Shown one piece after another: positions 35,646-45,940 of a stretch of DNA of 64,000 nt. Position 1 is the stretch's first letter. Each line of letters begins with the position of its first letter. The position numbers and the translations under genes were made by a program. The notes beneath the pieces were generated by a model that made no database searches, was not told where the DNA came from, and saw only the letters and a program-made list of their open reading frames with translations. The stretch is taken from NCBI RefSeq assembly GCF_007655135.1, contig NC_045128.1:24956811-25020810 (forward strand). The letters are read 5' to 3'. Source of the DNA: Punica granatum. Its lineage: Eukaryota; Streptophyta; Magnoliopsida; Myrtales; Lythraceae.

Positions 35646-38450
35646 ACCACTCTAGCCGGTTCTTCCTTCTCGGGTATTCTTCTCTTTTCCTCGTTCTTTT
35701 TTTTTGCAGGCGGGTTGGACAGGATCCAAGTTCACAGTGCGCCACCTTCCAGCCCTCAACGTGGGTCCGTGAGCCACCTAGAACCCTCAGCCAGTCCCGT
35801 GGAGCTGCGTCTAGGTGCCTTCCCTGGTGGTTGCTCCCTCTCGAGCTCCTGAACTGGAATATCCTCCCTTTTGGCTACTGTGGAGAGGCTGGTTCGGCCA
35901 TTTGCCGATCCTCGACTCTTCCTCGAGACCCTTGAGCTGTGGCAGTGACAACCAGTAGTTGTGCGGTTGCTATTAGTCCCATCCCAGTCTCCATTCGAGA
36001 GGCATTCGAGTTTTATGGCCATTCCCGACACCCGCTCGAGCAAGGTATAAATCCCGACTTAGTAGCATGTATAGGACCTCATTTTCGTATGTTAATGTTT
36101 GTTTGGATGGTGATGACGTGAAGTGAATGTTTGTGAAAAGTGTCGATGAACGGGATTAACCCAAACCTGGTTTTACAAACTTTTCATTCTGTTACAGTTT
36201 AGTCCCTGCGACTCTTTGCAATTTTTCGGATCAGCCCTAAACTTTCGAATCCATTTCAATCAAGTCACAGGCTATTTTCGGTATTTTCTGCGCAGTTCTT
36301 AACTTTTCAGACCATTCAAATCAGTCTAGAGAACATTTCTAACTGCTTCAGTTCAGTCCCTGTCGCTATTTTTATTTCCCCAGACCAGCCCTAACTTTCC
36401 GATGCGTTTCAGTGAAGTCCTAGCTTTTTCCAGTATTTTCTACGCTGTCCTAAATTTTCCTGACGATTTAGACCAGCCCGGGAAACTTTTAAATTTGTTT
36501 CAGTTCAGTCCTTGCCGCATTTTCAACCTTTTCAGGTCAGTCCTTAACTTTAAATTTCGTTTCAAGCAAGCCCTGGGCCCTTTTCAGTATTTTTCTGCAC
36601 AGTCCTTAACTTTTCAGATGATTTAAACAAGTATAAAAAACTTTTAAATTTGTTTCAGTTCAGTCCCTATGACATTTTCCATATCAGTCCCAAACTTTAA
36701 AATTCGTTTCAATCAAATCATGGGCCATTTTTAACACTTTAAGTTCAGCCACAGAATTTTCAGGTCATTCAAATCAGTCCAGGGAACTTTTTAATTCGTT
36801 TTAGTTTGATCCCTACGACATTTTCCATTTTTCAGATCAATCCCGAACTTTAAAATCTGTTTCAACTAGGTCCCAGGCCATTTTTTTATTCCCGTTCAGT
36901 CACAAAACTTTTCAGACGTTCCAAATTAGTCCAAAGAACTTTTCAAGCTGTCTCAAATCAGTCCCCGGGATTTTTAGCTGAATTTCCAAGTCATTCCTTG
37001 TTCTTTCGAAATTATTCTAATTCGATCCTTGAACAATTTATAAAATCTGTGTTATGATCGTGATTTATATATGATTGCATGCAACCGTATTTCATGTTTG
37101 GTTTTGATTGAATGATAAATCGTAAGTTAAATGCGTTAGATTTAAATAAACCGCTTCGTAGACCCATAGTTCCTAAGGCAAAGAATACATCAAAACGGTT
37201 TAATTATTCACTTGGACTTAAAAACCAACGAATTAATTTTATTGTGATTATTTTACCCATATTCGTGTGCTTGGAATGATGAATATGTCTTTGATTAAAA
37301 CCTTACATGAATCGTTTTAATCACATAAAGTTGATTAAAACTTGAATTTAACCCCAAGACAGTCAGAAATTAGAGTTTATCGGGCGGTCCATCCATGGCC
37401 ATTCCGATGGCTTGAAACCCGTAAACTAAAGCATTCGGTAATTTTTAATTAACTTAAAATTCCACACACTCGGGGAAATCGGGACGTTAAACTTGGTTAA
37501 AATAAATCACTCGACTCTTTTAAATGAATTGCACGAACCGGTCAATAATTTGTAATTGCGTCGACAATTCAAGAACTGTTGGACATGCCCTTTTAAAATT
37601 CACAATTTCAAAAAAAAACACCGAGATACGTGTCACGCGTAGCATGGATATCTAGGGAGTACTCGTATATCTTGACTTAAGTCTAGGCCCAATTTGAGGC
37701 GGTTTAAGTCGGGATATACAAGTCCTCTTTGGACCACTTCCAGGCGGAGCGACCGGTTTCTCGGCTCTTTCGGGGTCTTCACAACCCTGATAGATCCAAG
37801 GGATCGGTCGACACCGGCTATTGACTTTCGATAGTCTGTGTCACGTGATCTTGATTTTTCATACACACACATACTTTCCGGTTTAAGGGCATGACTACCG
37901 GTTCTTGACCCGCCGACATACTAGCGGTGTTTTGTGCTCCCATTTCTCTAAGTTAGTATTTAGAATGGGTTAAAATTCAAAAAACTGATTAACCTCAAAC
38001 TCGGCTTAATGAAACGTGGGCAAATAGTCAAGCAAAGGTTTAGGCTTTGGGTATTAGGTGGAAATATTCTTAATTTGTAAAAGCCGCATTGTCACGATAC
38101 AGAAACAACCCACACATTCGAGACTTGATTATAGACGCCATGTCTGTCAGGTCCGTCAAAATACTGCCAAATGCTACATGCCCTCTCCATGACCGCTTTT
38201 GTCTGTTTTAGGGTAGGATTTACATGCCAAGATACTACGGTTAATAATCGGTTAACTCACGTAAATTCGACAATAACAAAACCCCTCGTTTGTTTATTTG
38301 TGTTTACTTGTTACATTTTTGCATTTGTTTGTTATGCAGGTTGAGCTCGATCCTTTAGGATACAATTCACATAGGGTCCAACGCCCCTAACCGTCGATCA
38401 CGGGTCATAAACAGGTAGTGGCGACTCCTTCTCACGTGCGTTGCATAGGC

Positions 38451-38455
38451 ACGCC
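38451..38455. repeat. 5-bp target site duplication ACGCC, left copy (gypsy element)
   Basis: ACGCC here and at 45308-45312. The undisturbed site in the 5' LTR reads GGCACGCGCATGCG at about 28390. Confidence 0.88.
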
Positions 38456-39263
38456 TGATGCAAATCGTAGCACGACTTCAAGGGATCCAGTTCAAGTTCC
38501 AATTGGACCGATTACGCGAGCACGAGCAAAGAAGTTTAAAGATGAACTCAACGGCCTGATTCAAGAGGTTTGGGCTCAAGCAAATTCGTGGAGGCCCATT
38601 GGACATGAATCACGTGATCCACAAAGATCCATCAACATTATTCAAGTTATAGAAGATTCCGGACAAGGCTAAATTCAGCAAGTGTTTAAGGAAGCTTCTA
38701 GAACAGTTGATGATCAACAGAAGATAACATCAGATTTGTTTGAAGTTTAAATCTCATAGAGATATTCTAGGGGTATTTAGATTTTATATCTTTATAGATT
38801 ATGTCATATCTCTATCGATATTTTTGGTTTTAATTTCCTTATCTATAGGAGGAGATATGACCATATTAGGATTACTTTATGTCTATATATATTCATCTTA
38901 GTCAATTTTTAATGGGAGGAACATTCAGAAAATTGTGAGAGTATTCTCTTTGGTTCTTGAAGAACTAATCGAACTTATCGGAAGTTTCCGTGGCGTTCAT
39001 CATCGACTTATCAAACGGCTTTCCACCACCGTTTGTGGCGTCTTCATCGACTTATCAAGCGGTTTTCCATTACCGTTTGTGGCGTCTTTCTATATACCGA
39101 GGTTCTTGTTTCGCATTAAACAACGGGTTGAGGTCAGTTATACCAAGGTTCTTGTTTTTGTCGTAAACAACGGGTCGAGGGTTCGTCAATCAAATCTGAT
39201 CGTGGAACGATCTTGGGTTCCTTTAGTTGTCGGGTCTCGTCATTCTTGGCGGGAATCGCATCA
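38456..39263 (+). repeat. 5' LTR of the gypsy element (808 bp)
   Basis: TGATGCAAATCG to CGGGAATCGCATCA. A TATATATAT motif at 38884-38892 is a candidate core promoter. The first ~217 bases also encode the end of the polyprotein in the 3' copy. Confidence 0.95.
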
Positions 39264-39265
39264 TT

Positions 39266-39276
39266 TGGTATCAGAG
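39266..39276 (+). promoter_or_regulatory. Primer binding site, initiator-Met tRNA type
   Basis: TGGTATCAGAG begins two bases after the LTR, the usual complement of the 3' end of plant initiator tRNA-Met. The match weakens after 11 bases. Confidence 0.85.
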
Positions 39277-39944
39277 AATCAGGCTTCAAATCGGGTTTAT
39301 CCTATCCTTTTTTGTTTCAATTTGCTGAGTTTCGCTTCATCGAAATTGTTCTTTGTGGATTATTAGTAAAAAAAAAAAGGGCTGAAAAAAAAAAAAATTT
39401 CGGCTGGAAAAAAAAAATATACAAAGCTGAAAAAAAAAGAGCTGAAAAAAAAAATCGGCCAAAAAAAAAAATACAGAGCTGAGAAAAAAAAAGATCGAAA
39501 GAAAAGAAAGAAGACATCGTTGTCAATTTGATCCAAATTTTTTACATCAGACCATTCTAAAGTTGTTATTTCTCGTTCTTTGTAATCTGCATTGATTCTG
39601 ATCCCATAATTTCATATAACATTCTGGTTTAATTAATCCTTCATAGTAGTTGCCTTTTCTCTTGCTTCTTTTCTTCCTGAAATTTCCTTTGATCATTAAT
39701 TTTCCTTGATGAGTTCTTGGTGAATTGTTGCTAGAAAATTTGGAGTTGTTTGTTTAGTTCCAAAGGAACTGAAAGAGAATTGTCGAGTGGAAAAAGGCAA
39801 GAGCGGTGAGAATATTAGAGGGTTAAAAGCCACATATTTTGTTGAGTGAAAATACGAGTGTAGAGTGATTCACATTCTTGAGTGTAAACACGTAAGGGAG
39901 CGAATTGTGAGGTCCATTCTTTCTAACTTTATTTTGCAGCAATC
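39277..39944 (+). other. Untranslated leader of the gypsy element with A-rich array
   Basis: Between primer site and gag. About 39369-39510 is a run of poly-A blocks separated by GCTGA/CGGCC words, roughly nine units. The remainder is T-rich leader. Small ORFs across the A-rich part are artefacts. Confidence 0.7.
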
Positions 39945-40988
39945 ATGTCTCACAATAGTGCTAAGAGTATTCCCGAAAGTGCAACGGAATTGGCTGATTC
40001 GAAAATACTTATAGAGGCCATGATGAGTGAGATGAGGCGTGTGATGCGGTTGGAGTTTGAGCAGGTTCATGAACGGATAGATCTGATAGAGAATAAACGT
40101 GTGGAGCAGCCACGAAACGCTCCTAATGCACGTAGGAGGGAAAGAGTTCAACCGAGGGAAGTGAGGGTTGAAGATGAAGAGATTTATGGGGCTGGTTTTG
40201 ATGAAGATGATCGAGATTCGGTTGTTAGTAATAGGAGACATGGAGGGCGGTTTAGAGAAGATAGGAATCGGGAAGATTATAACTTGGGTAGTATTAAGAT
40301 GAAAATCCCATCGTTCCAAGGAAAGAGTGATCCCGAAGCATACCTTGAGTGGGAGAAAAAGGTGGAGTTTGTATTTGATTGTTATAGTTATTCCGAGCTG
40401 AAGAAAGTCAAATTGGCAGCAATTGAATTCTCGGATTATGCAATTGTTTGGTGGGATCAATTGATGATAAATAGGCGAAGAAATAGAGAGCCACCTATAG
40501 CTACGTGGGAGGAAATGAAAAGGGTGATGAGGAAGCGATTTGTTCCTAGTTATTACTACCGGGAGCTGTATAATAAGTTACAAAGTCTTAGGCAAGGTAA
40601 CCGGAGTGTAGAGGAATATTTTAAGGAGATGGAAGTGGCCATGATTAGAGCTAACATAGAGGAGGATCGAGAGGCTACTATGGCAAGATTTTTGGCTGGA
40701 TTGAACCGAGAAATTCAAAATGCCGTGGAATTACAACATTATGTGGAGTTGGAGGATATGGTGCACATGGCCATCAAGATTGAGAACCAGTTCAAGAGGA
40801 GAGGCAATACACGTGCAAGCCAAAGTCCAAGCACATCCACTTGGAAACCGAATCAGTGGAAGAAAGATGAGAAGCAATCCACGTCGATGTTGAAAACCGA
40901 GCAAAAGCGAGAAGCAACCAGCCATGTTCCTCAAGGTAAAACCGACATTTCTACCTCCAGGAATCGTGACATTAAGTGTTTTAAATGC

Positions 40989-41020
<32 letters not shown>

Positions 41021-44000
41021 AAACAAGCGGGTCATGGTGATGCGAGACAATGGTGACATTGTGACCGACACTGAAGATTCCGACACCGATGACATGCCCC
41101 CATTGGAGGACGTTCCCGAAGAGGAATATTTAGCTCCAGATGCATTGACATTGGTGGCAAGGAGAGCATTAAGCTTGCAAACAAAAGGAGTTGAAGAAGT
41201 GCAGCGGGAGAACATCTTTCACACTAGGTGCTACATCAAAGACAAGGTATGTAGTGTGATTATTGATGGTGGTAGTTGTACTAATGTCGCAAGTGCAACA
41301 ATGGTGGAAAAATTAAGACTGCCCATGGTGAAGCACCCTAGGCCGTACAAGCTGCAATGGTTGAATGATAGTGGTGAGATAAGGGTGAACAAGCAGGTGT
41401 TAGTTGCATTTCGAATCGGTAAATACGAAGATGAAGTGTTGTGTGATGTAGTACCGATGCAAGCAGGACACTTGTTGCTAGGGCGTCCATGGCAATTTGA
41501 TAGACGAGTGAAGCATGATGGCTTTACGAACAAATACTCCTTTGTACTTAATCAGCGATCAATCACTCTTGTACCATTGACTCCGCAGCAAGTATATGAG
41601 GATCAAGTGAGATTGCAAAAAGAGAGTGATCAAAAGAAAGAGAGTGAACAGAAGAAAAAGAGTGAAAATCAGAGAGGGGCCGAGAAAAATGAGAGAGAAA
41701 AAGAAAATCAAAATTCGGCCATTGAGAGAAAATCAGAGAGAAAACAAAAGAATTTTTATGCAAACATGGGAGAAATTAGGCAAGCAATGTTTTTAAATCA
41801 GCCGATGATTGTACTTTTGTACAAAGAGGCATTTTTCAATACTAACGAACTTGATATCTCTCTTCCTAGTTCTGTTGTTTCTCTTTTGCAGGAATATGAG
41901 GATGTCTTTCCCGAGGAAACACCACATGGCTTACCTCCAATCCGAGGGATTGAACATCAAATTGATTTTGTTCCCGGTGCGACAATTCCAAACCGACCAG
42001 CCTATAGGAGCAATCCTGAGGAGACAAAGGAGCTTCAACGGCAGGTAAAGGAGTTGTTAGAAAAAGGGTACGTGAGGGAGAGCTTGAGCCCATGCGCTGT
42101 TCCAGTAATACTTGTACCTAAGAAGGATGGGACGTGGAGAATGTGCGTTGATTGCCGAGCAATCAACAACATAACGGTAAAGTATCGTCATCCTATTCCT
42201 CGCTTAGATGATATGTTAGATGAGTTACATGGTTCTTGTGTATTTTCTAAAATTGATTTAAAGAGTGGTTATCATCAGATTAGAATGAAAGAAGGAGATG
42301 AATGGAAAACTGCCTTTAAAACAAAATACGGTTTGTACGAATGGTTAGTTATGCCTTTTGGTTTGACTAATGCTCCAAGCACTTTTATGAGACTTATGAA
42401 TCATGTTTTGCGTGCATTTATAGGTAGATTTGTGGTTGTCTACTTTGATGATATACTAGTTTACAGCAAAAACTTAGATGATCATAAGGTACATTTGAAA
42501 TCTGTCTTAGATGTGCTTAGGAAGGAAAAGTTATTTGCTAATATGAAGAAGTGTACTTTTTGCACCGATAAGCTTGTTTTTTTGGGATTTGTTGTTAGTG
42601 CACAAGGTATACAGGTTGATGAGGAGAAGGTACGTGCAATCCAAGAGTGGCCTAGTCCCACAAGTGTAAGTAATGTTCGTAGTTTTCATGGACTTGCTAG
42701 TTTCTATCGGCGGTTCGTGAAGGATTTTAGTAGCATAGCAGCACCACTTACTGAAGTGATCAAGAAAAACGTTGGATTTAGATGGGGAGAAGAACAAGAG
42801 AAGGCGTTTCAGCTAATCAAAGAGAAGCTGACCAACGCTCCTTTATTATCTTTACCTAACTTTTCTAAAACTTTTGAGATTGAATGTGATGCTTCAGGTG
42901 TTGGTATAGGTGCAGTTCTCATGCAGGAAGGACGACCAATTGCTTACTTCAGCGAAAAACTAAGCGGTGCAGCCTTAAACTATCCAACTTATGATAAAGA
43001 GTTGTATACATTGGTTCGAGCTTTAGAGACGTGGCAGCACTACCTATGGCCTAAGGAGTTCGTGATACACACCGATCATGAGTCCTTGAAACACTTGAAG
43101 GGCCAACACAAACTAAACAAAAGACATGCCCGATGGGTGGAGTTCATCGAGACGTTTCCATACGTCATTCGGTATAAGCAAGGTAAGGAGAATGTGGTCG
43201 CCGATGCACTTTCTCGCAGGTATGCATTACTCTCTACACTTGATGCAAAATTGCTTGGTTTTGAGCACATTAAAAATTTATATGCTGATGACCATGAATT
43301 TTGTGAGGAATATCGAGCTTGTGAGAAAATTCCTTGTGGTAAGTTCTTTAGGCATGATGACTTTCTGTTTCGAGAGAATAAGTTATGCGTGCCAAATTGT
43401 TCCTTGAGAGAGTTATTAGTGCAGGAATCACATGGTGGGGGATTAATGGGACATTTTGGAGTAGCAAAGACTTTAGCTATTTTGCAAGAACACTTCTATT
43501 GGCCACATATGAAAAGAGATGTTGAGAGAATTTGTGGTAGATGCATTACGTGTAGGCAAGCTAAATCCAGAGTGCAGCCTAACGGTTTGTATACTCCTTT
43601 ACCAATTCCTAGTGAGCCTTGGATTGATATTTCAATGGACTTTGTGTTAGGATTACCTAGGACTAAACATGGGAGATATTCAATTTTTGTGGTTGTGGAT
43701 AGATTTTCTAAGATGGCACACTTTATTCCATGTCACAAAACGGATGATGCCTCGCATGTTGCTGATTTGTTCTTTAGGGAGATTGTGAGGTTACATGGCA
43801 TGCCTAGAACAATTGTTTCGGATAGAGATGCTAAGTTCTTGAGCTATTTTTGGAAGACTTTGTGGTGTAAGTTAGGTACTAAGCTGTTATTTTCTACTAC
43901 TTGTCACCCACAAACTGATGGTCAAACGGAAGTAGTAAATAGAACTTTGTCTACTTTGTTGAGGGCAATCATAAAAAAAAACATTAAAACATGGGAAGAG

Positions 44001-44393
44001 TGTTTACCACATGTTGAGTTTGCTTATAACAGATCTGTTCATTCCGCTACTAAATTTTCACCATTTGAAGTTGTTTATGGATTTAATCCTTTAACTCCAT
44101 TGGATTTATCCCCTTTACCTTTGACTGAGCATGTTAATTTAGATGGCAAAAAGAAAGCTGAATTTGTCAAGCAGATTCATGAGAAAACAAGACTCAACAT
44201 TGAGCGAAAAACGGAGCAGTATACAAAACACGCCAACAAGGGCCGTCATAAGCTGATTTTTGAACCCGGAGATTGGGTTTGGTTGCATATGAGGAAAGAG
44301 AGATTTCCGGGGCAAAGACGTTCCAAACTGCTTCAAGAGGAGATGGACCTTTTCAAGTCCTGGAGCGCATCAATGACAATGCTTATAAACTAG
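39945..44393 (+). CDS. Ty3/gypsy gag-pol polyprotein (1482 codons, C terminus shifted out of frame)
   Basis: Single ORF. Gag capsid region about residues 115-280 (around [16 protein letters not shown]); CCHC zinc knuckle at about 345-358 ([14 protein letters not shown]); protease with IIDGGSCTN near 441; reverse transcriptase with YFDD at 833-836; RNase H starting near the ECDASG aspartate at 982; integrase zinc-binding HHCC about 1160-1210; integrase catalytic triad D1232, D1293, E1329 (spacing 60 and 35). A K/E-rich linker lies between protease and reverse transcriptase (about 550-605). The last ~20 codons (from about 44334) are out of frame because of a one-base loss, so the normal integrase tail is replaced. 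No chromodomain is seen in either frame. The start at 39945 is the first ATG of the long frame. Confidence 0.95.
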
Positions 44394-44716
44394 ACTTACC
44401 TGGTGAGTACAATGTAAGTGCTACTTTTAATGTTTCTGATTTGCTTCCTTTTGATGTAGGTGATGATTTGAGGACAAATCTTTTTCAAGAGGAGGGGAAT
44501 GATGCAAATCGTAGCACGACTTCAAGGGATCCAGTTCAAGTTCCAATTGGACCGATTACGCGAGCACGAGCAAAGAAGTTTAAAGATGAACTCAACGGCC
44601 TGATTCAAGAGGTTTGGGCTCAAGCAAATTCGTGGAGGCCCATTGGACATGAATCACGTGATCCACAAAGATCCATCAACATTATTCAAGTTATAGAAGA
44701 TTCCGGACAAGGCTAA
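44334..44716 (+). pseudogene. Shifted C-terminal part of the gypsy integrase, running into the 3' LTR
   Basis: After the one-base loss the polyprotein continues in another frame: [20 protein letters not shown], then NVSDLLPFD, typical of the end of gypsy integrases, and on through the LTR start to a stop at 44714-44716. About 72 codons (ITRARAKKFKDELNGL and onward) lie inside the LTR, and the 5' LTR holds the same open stretch (to 38672). The polyprotein of this lineage therefore appears to end within its own LTR. Confidence 0.8.
44488..44499 (+). promoter_or_regulatory. Polypurine tract of the gypsy element
   Basis: Purine run AGAGGAGGGGAA directly before the 3' LTR; plus-strand DNA priming site. 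Confidence 0.85.
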
Positions 44717-45307
44717 ATTCAGCAAGTGTTTAAGGAAGCTTCTAGAACAGTTGATGATCAACAGAAGATAACATCAGATTTGTTTGAAGTTTAAATCTCA
44801 TAGAGATATTCTAGGGGTATTTAGATTTTATATCTTTATAGATTATGTCATATCTCTATCGATATTTTTGGTTTTAATTTCCTTATCTATAGGAGGAGAT
44901 ATGACCATATTAGGATTACTTTATGTCTATATATATTCATCTTAGTCAATTTTTAATGGGAGGAACATTCAGAAAATTGTGATAGTATTCTCTTTGGTTC
45001 TTGAAGAACTAATCGAACTTATCGGAAGTTTCCGTGGCGTTCATCATCGACTTATTAAACGGCTTTCCACCACCGTTTGTGGCGTCTTCATCGACTTATC
45101 AAGCGGTTTTCCATTACCGTTTGTGGCGTCTTCCTATATACCGAGGTTCTTGTTTCGCATTAAACAACGGGTTGAGGTCAGTTATACCAAGGTTCTTGTT
45201 TTTGTCGTAAACAACGGGTCGAGGGTTCGTCAATCAAATCTGATCGTGGAACGATCTTGGGTTCCTTTAGTTGTCGGGTCTCGTCATTCTTGGCGGGAAT
45301 CGCATCA
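44500..45307 (+). repeat. 3' LTR of the gypsy element (808 bp)
   Basis: Same length as the 5' LTR. Differences noted: GTGATAG versus GTGAGAG near 44982, TTATTAAACGG versus TTATCAAACGG near 45055, TCTTCCTATA versus TCTTTCTATA near 45130. Confidence 0.95.
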
Positions 45308-45355
45308 ACGCCCATGCGTGCCCCGACAAGATGAAATTCGGGTGCGCACAATGGG

Positions 45356-45935
45356 GATATCTCACAGCCTCAATCAAACAATCAAGTTCAAATCTTAATC
45401 TTTCGATTTCTTTGAAATATTTGTTCCAACAAAACATTTCGTATCTTATTTTCTAATAATAATTCATTTCAAACTAATAAGGCATAGTAAAGATTATTCC
45501 TTACTATTCCTTACTTTACATGCGTATGGACTTAATTAAAAGCTAATACATTATTATCCTTTGAACAGCGAACGTAGATCAGTGAAATAAATAATGATCT
45601 TCCGTCGGCAGGAATCTTGCAGATTAACATCACTTGTCTCGCTTTAGTCATGTCTTTTTTCGGATGACAACTCATAGGGAATCTAAAAGTCTTTAAAGGG
45701 GTCATCTGGTGGGTCATCGGATCTTGAGATTGAACTTTCTGGACAACACATAGAACGAATTTTTTGAACTAGAGCTTGCACTTCCATGAGGGAGTCAACC
45801 TTGTGTAGATTGGCTTTTCTGAACTTTTTTGTGGCATTTGACAGAGGCGCCTTTCGTTTATCAATCCATCTTTAAACCACTTGTGGACACGCCTGGTTTT
45901 CTTTATAGCTTGGCCACCACTTGACTTTAGACTAC
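45356..45935 (-). pseudogene. Endogenous caulimovirid fragment, minus strand, part B
   Basis: Upstream continuation of the fragment at 22450-23309, separated from it by element 1. Minus-strand reading gives movement-protein-like sequence with stops (for example about 45532-45717, containing FRFPMSCHPKKDMTKARQ). Across the ATGGG target duplication the reading frame into part A is open, which supports a single ancestral sequence. Its right end is cut by element 2 at 45941. Protein assignment is tentative. Confidence 0.5.
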
Positions 45936-45940
45936 CTCGT
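45936..45940. repeat. Putative left target duplication CTCGT of element 2
   Basis: The five bases before TGTCAGCACT. The matching copy would lie beyond the right edge, so it cannot be confirmed here. Confidence 0.4.

Larger units (their letters stand above)
38456..45307 (+). mobile_element. Young Ty3/gypsy LTR retrotransposon, 6852 bp
   Basis: Two 808-bp LTRs (38456-39263, 44500-45307) that differ at three positions I could find, ACGCC on both sides, a primer site two bases after the 5' LTR, a polypurine tract directly before the 3' LTR, and one 1482-codon gag-pol frame. Protease, reverse transcriptase, RNase H and integrase follow gag in that order, which is the Ty3/gypsy arrangement. The only clear defect is a one-base loss near the integrase C terminus. 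It is inserted in the 3' LTR of giant element 1. Confidence 0.96.
23315..45350 (+). mobile_element. Giant LTR retrotransposon 1 (Tat/Ogre-type, non-autonomous), 22.0 kb including nested insertions
   Basis: Starts TGTCAGCACCCC, ends GGGTGCGCACA, and is flanked by ATGGG on both sides. Subtracting the nested gypsy element and the MITE (each with one target copy) leaves about 14.4 kb; the nested MULE would remove another 1.5 kb. Features that suggest the Tat/Ogre lineage are LTRs over 4 kb, a primer site matching a tRNA-Arg 3' end, and tandem arrays near the 3' end of the internal region. No gag, protease, reverse transcriptase or integrase remains, so movement would have needed a helper. The two LTR copies differ at very roughly 8% of positions over the stretch I compared, so the element is much older than its nested gypsy insertion. 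Confidence 0.85.
35697..45350 (+). repeat. 3' LTR of element 1: truncated, internally deleted and split by the gypsy element
   Basis: Homology to the 5' LTR starts at a poly-T/GCAGG motif (compare 24410) and runs to 38455, then resumes at 45313 and ends at 45350. The first ~1.1 kb of the LTR and any polypurine tract are missing. A further ~450 bp (counterpart of about 27853-28303) is deleted at a CGGG microhomology near 38400, plus a smaller gap just after it. The MITE of the 5' copy is absent here, giving its empty site. Confidence 0.8.

Noticed and set aside
34894..35935. Three long overlapping plus-strand ORFs (253-327 codons)
   Set aside because: They are three frames of the same 29-bp tandem repeat, rich in F, L, S and H, with no conserved counterpart in element 2. 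The reading frames exist only because the unit lacks stops.
39870..40460. 196-codon minus-strand ORF opposite gag
   Set aside because: Antisense shadow of the gag coding region, with no recognisable domain.
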